Positions 56,790-57,487 of a stretch of 57,487 nt of DNA are shown here, piece after piece. The notes beneath the pieces were generated by a model. That model was not told where the DNA came from. It did not search any database and saw only the letters and a list, made by a program, of their open reading frames with translations. The stretch is from Massilia sp. Bi118 (GTDB taxonomy: Bacteria > Pseudomonadota > Gammaproteobacteria > Burkholderiales > Burkholderiaceae_D), in NCBI RefSeq assembly GCF_918697865.1, contig NZ_CAKKMV010000024.1:1-57487 (forward strand). The letters are read 5' to 3'. Position 1 is the stretch's first letter, and every line of letters starts with the position of its first letter. A program made the position numbers and the translations under genes.

Positions 56790-57487
56790 ATGACGGCAAA
56801 CAAGGGTAAAGTCGCTGCCGCCGGCGCCGCAGTCGTGTTCGCCGGCATTCTGCTGATGTTCAGCCAGCAGCACGACCGCATCGCCATGCCGGATGGCGGC
56901 AACGGCGCGCCCGTCGCCAACGCCGCCGATACCGCGCCGCACGCAGGCAAGCCCGGCGCGCCCGCTGCGCACAAGACCGGCGACAAGCCGCTGTGGCGCT
57001 CCCTGACGCCGCCCCAGCAGCTGGTCCTGCGTCCGCTGCAAGGCGAGTGGGACCAGATGGATGGCGTGCGCAAGCAGAAATGGCTGCAGCTGGCGAACCG
57101 CTTCGCCGGCATGAAACCGGAAGAACAGCAGCGCGTGCAGGAACGCATGCGCGAATGGGCCAGGCTGACCCCGGCCCAGCGCGAGCTGGCGCGCGAGACC
57201 TATGCGCGTGCGCGCAAGATCGCGCCCGAGCAGAAGACCGCGAGCTGGGCCAGCTACCAGCAGCTGCCGGAAGAACAGAAGAAAAAGCTGGCCGCCTCGG
57301 TGGCCGGCCGCAAGAAAACTTCCGTGGTGCCGAGCCAGGCCAACGGCAAGGTCGTGGCGCCGCTCGGCCAGGGTGCGACCTCCTGCCCCGCCGGCACCAT
57401 GAAGAACAGCGTCTCCGCCACGCCGGCCTGCGTGACCGTCCCGAGCACGCCGCAGCAACCGTCGCCGGCCGTACCGGCGCCGCAACC
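56790..57487 (+). CDS. DUF3106 domain protein, 3' partial
   Basis: The start ATG at 56790 lies 12 bases after the DUF3619 gene, and the frame is open to the window end (232 codons visible). An N-terminal membrane or signal helix (about 8-25) precedes a periplasmic domain with DUF3106 character: WRSLTPPQQLVLRPLQGEW, then QKWLQLANRFAGMKPEEQQRVQERMREWARLTPAQR. A Pro/Ser-rich region follows. The function is unknown; the Trp- and Gln-rich repeats recall Spy/CpxP-like periplasmic proteins. Part of the sigma cassette. Confidence 0.83.
   Translation, partial: MTANKGKVAAAGAAVVFAGILLMFSQQHDRIAMPDGGNGAPVANAADTAPHAGKPGAPAAHKTGDKPLWRSLTPPQQLVLRPLQGEWDQMDGVRKQKWLQLANRFAGMKPEEQQRVQERMREWARLTPAQRELARETYARARKIAPEQKTASWASYQQLPEEQKKKLAASVAGRKKTSVVPSQANGKVVAPLGQGATSCPAGTMKNSVSATPACVTVPSTPQQPSPAVPAPQ

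Noticed and set aside
1..57487. CRISPR arrays, insertion sequences, prophage or integrase genes
   Set aside because: No regularly spaced direct repeats, transposase or integrase motifs were seen on either strand.

Overview
The window is a GC-rich chromosomal segment of a betaproteobacterium, most likely a Massilia/Telluria-type member of the Oxalobacteraceae (Burkholderiales). This rests on the order tpiA, secG, tRNA-Leu, nuoA to nuoN followed by a DUF2818 gene, on the sigma factor / DUF3619 / DUF3106 cassette beside ilvI-ilvH-ilvC, and on several intergenic REP-like palindrome families. No phage, insertion sequence, CRISPR array or rRNA was seen, so this is mostly core genome with a few lineage-specific loci.

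Layout. 1-5.4 kb: a trypsin-like protease (5' end outside the window) with an FHA membrane protein, an Ala/Pro-rich exported protein, a LytS/LytR-type two-component pair and a phasin. 5.4-12.5 kb, all minus strand: a voltage-gated-type K+ channel with a zinc ribbon, a VOC protein, an FMN reductase, a TerB-like protein, an MFS transporter, ispF-ispD, an exported HExxH protein and a Nudix hydrolase. 12.2-27.2 kb: the complete 14-subunit respiratory complex I operon (nuoA-N) plus the DUF2818 gene. 27.4-29.0 kb: tRNA-Leu(GAG), secG and tpiA. 29.1-37.2 kb: a quinone oxidoreductase, an exported SGNH hydrolase, a KGG stress protein, a Sel1-repeat protein, a GIN-domain protein, a bipartite M16 peptidase pair and a small basic protein.

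37.3-43.2 kb holds the most interesting locus: a stressosome operon read on the minus strand as rsbR, rsbS, rsbT, an RsbX-like PP2C phosphatase fused to an RsbT/RsbW-like ATPase, a histidine kinase whose N-terminus is a degenerate RsbT-like domain, and a REC-PAS-HisKA-HATPase-REC hybrid kinase. Almost every junction overlaps or is only a few bases long. No SigB-type sigma factor or RsbU is present, so the output is probably through the two kinases rather than by sigma-factor partner switching.

43.5-57.5 kb: a HEPN-like orphan, a small lipoprotein, pnp and rpsO separated by a perfect 32-bp inverted repeat, two tandem lipoprotein paralogues sharing a 66-bp identical block, a TonB-like membrane protein, pssA, a SIMPL-domain protein, ilvC, ilvH, ilvI (with a roughly 300-nt leader), a glutathione transferase, and the sigma factor / DUF3619 / DUF3106 cassette, cut by the window end.

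Functions and domain names were assigned by reading the proteins. No database search was run. Starts were moved from the longest frame wherever a signal peptide, a family start or a ribosome binding site pointed to an internal codon.
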